The notes under the pieces are model-generated. The model did no database searches. It worked only from the letters and a program-made list of their open reading frames with translations, and was not told where the DNA came from. A DNA stretch of 6,530 nucleotides from an uncultured Clostridia bacterium (GTDB lineage Bacteria > Bacillota > Clostridia > Saccharofermentanales > Saccharofermentanaceae), in the NCBI GenBank assembly GCA_946405115.1, contig CAMJGB010000107.1:1-6530 (forward strand). The letters run 5' to 3'. Positions within the stretch are counted from its first letter, which is position 1. Each line of letters starts with the position of its first letter. The position numbers and the translations under genes are program-made. Below, in pieces: positions 6,124-6,530 of the stretch.

Positions 6124-6530
6124 ACGCGGATATCTCTATGATGTTGATCTCAGGTCTTGCGAAAAATCGGAAGGGAAGGAATACGCATCCTAATCCCTTA
6201 GAGATATACAGCTTGATGCCGTTTACCTCGTGAATACCCGATATAACGCCCATATAGGGCAGTTCGTCGTGTCTTAAGCGAAATTCAATACCGAATGGCG
6301 TCCTGATCTGTCCGCCGTGAATATGGCCCGATATCATGGCATCTATCTTTACCTTGGTCTGAGGCGGCATGTGAAGCGCGAGATCGGGGTTATGTGAGAT
6401 CAATATGTACTTCTTGTAAGGAATGCCCGCAGAAGGCTCTGTAGGGGCCATCCACAAGCGTTCATGCCTTCCTGTATCAAGTACGCCTCCTATGGCCATA
6501 TACTGCCCGTCACGGCGCGATTTAAGATAC
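6122..6530 (-). CDS. Metallophosphoesterase, YkuE-type calcineurin-like, C-terminal part (5' end outside window)
   Basis: The frame is open from the right edge of the window to a TAA at 6124-6122, giving 135 visible residues that start YLKSRRDGQYMAIGG. The ATG at 6499 is internal: coding continues upstream, and GQYMAIGGVLD corresponds to the G-x-x-(I/L)-x-G-x-x-D strand that precedes the metal motifs in this family. Two of the late metal-binding motifs are visible: SHNPD (6383-6397) and GHIHGGQ (6308-6328), whose histidines bind the dinuclear metal centre. The ending ISKGLGCVFLPFRFFARPEI is typical of YkuE/YpbG-like enzymes, in which the ending reads roughly SRGLG-x(n)-PFRFF-x-RPEI. The N-terminal D-x-H, GD-x-x-D and GNH-D/E motifs lie outside. 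Members hydrolyse phosphodiesters or pyrophosphates, several at the cell envelope with an N-terminal membrane or signal segment, which cannot be checked here. Substrate unknown. Codon use is mixed and ordinary, unlike glgP. Confidence 0.9.
   Translation of the reverse strand, partial: YLKSRRDGQYMAIGGVLDTGRHERLWMAPTEPSAGIPYKKYILISHNPDLALHMPPQTKVKIDAMISGHIHGGQIRTPFGIEFRLRHDELPYMGVISGIHEVNGIKLYISKGLGCVFLPFRFFARPEINIIEISA

Noticed and set aside
6122..6499. Phosphoesterase gene starting at the ATG at 6499
   Set aside because: The frame stays open to the window edge with family-like residues upstream, and this start would omit the N-terminal metal-binding motifs.

Overview
The window is a chromosomal stretch from a low- to mid-GC Gram-positive anaerobe, most likely a member of the Clostridia (Bacillota). 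This rests on strong AGGAGG-type ribosome binding sites, a TTG start, AGA as the dominant Arg codon in the highly biased gene, a YtvI-like AI-2E family permease, and a clostridial-looking glycogen phosphorylase. The genus cannot be read from the sequence.

Layout: (1) positions 1-233 (+) hold the C-terminal end of a U32-family peptidase, cut by the window edge. (2) Facing it, positions 3335 down to 249 (-) hold three tightly packed membrane-protein genes: an A24 prepilin peptidase, a polytopic protein that looks like a CPBP (CAAX protease / bacteriocin-processing) fold with its catalytic residues lost, and an AI-2E/YtvI-type permease. The junctions are a 1-nt gap and a TTGA start/stop overlap, so this is almost certainly one operon. 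(3) Positions 3336-3462 hold two divergent sigma-A-type promoters whose -35 boxes lie 1 bp apart. (4) Positions 3463-5850 (+) hold glycogen phosphorylase, with its own promoter, an excellent ribosome binding site, tandem stop codons and a strong intrinsic terminator, so it is probably monocistronic. (5) Positions 5914-6121 have no convincing gene, but they contain promoter-like motifs, inverted repeats and a second plus-strand intrinsic terminator; this is a candidate small-RNA locus. (6) Positions 6122-6530 (-) hold the C-terminal part of a YkuE-type metallophosphoesterase that runs off the right edge.

Functionally this is mostly housekeeping: glycogen breakdown, envelope processing and transport, and phosphoester hydrolysis. 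No mobile element, CRISPR array, tRNA, rRNA or defence system is visible. The points most worth a second look are the apparently dead CPBP-like protein between a prepilin peptidase and a permease, the abutting divergent promoters with repeated TGACC pentamers, and the orphan promoter/terminator unit after glycogen phosphorylase.
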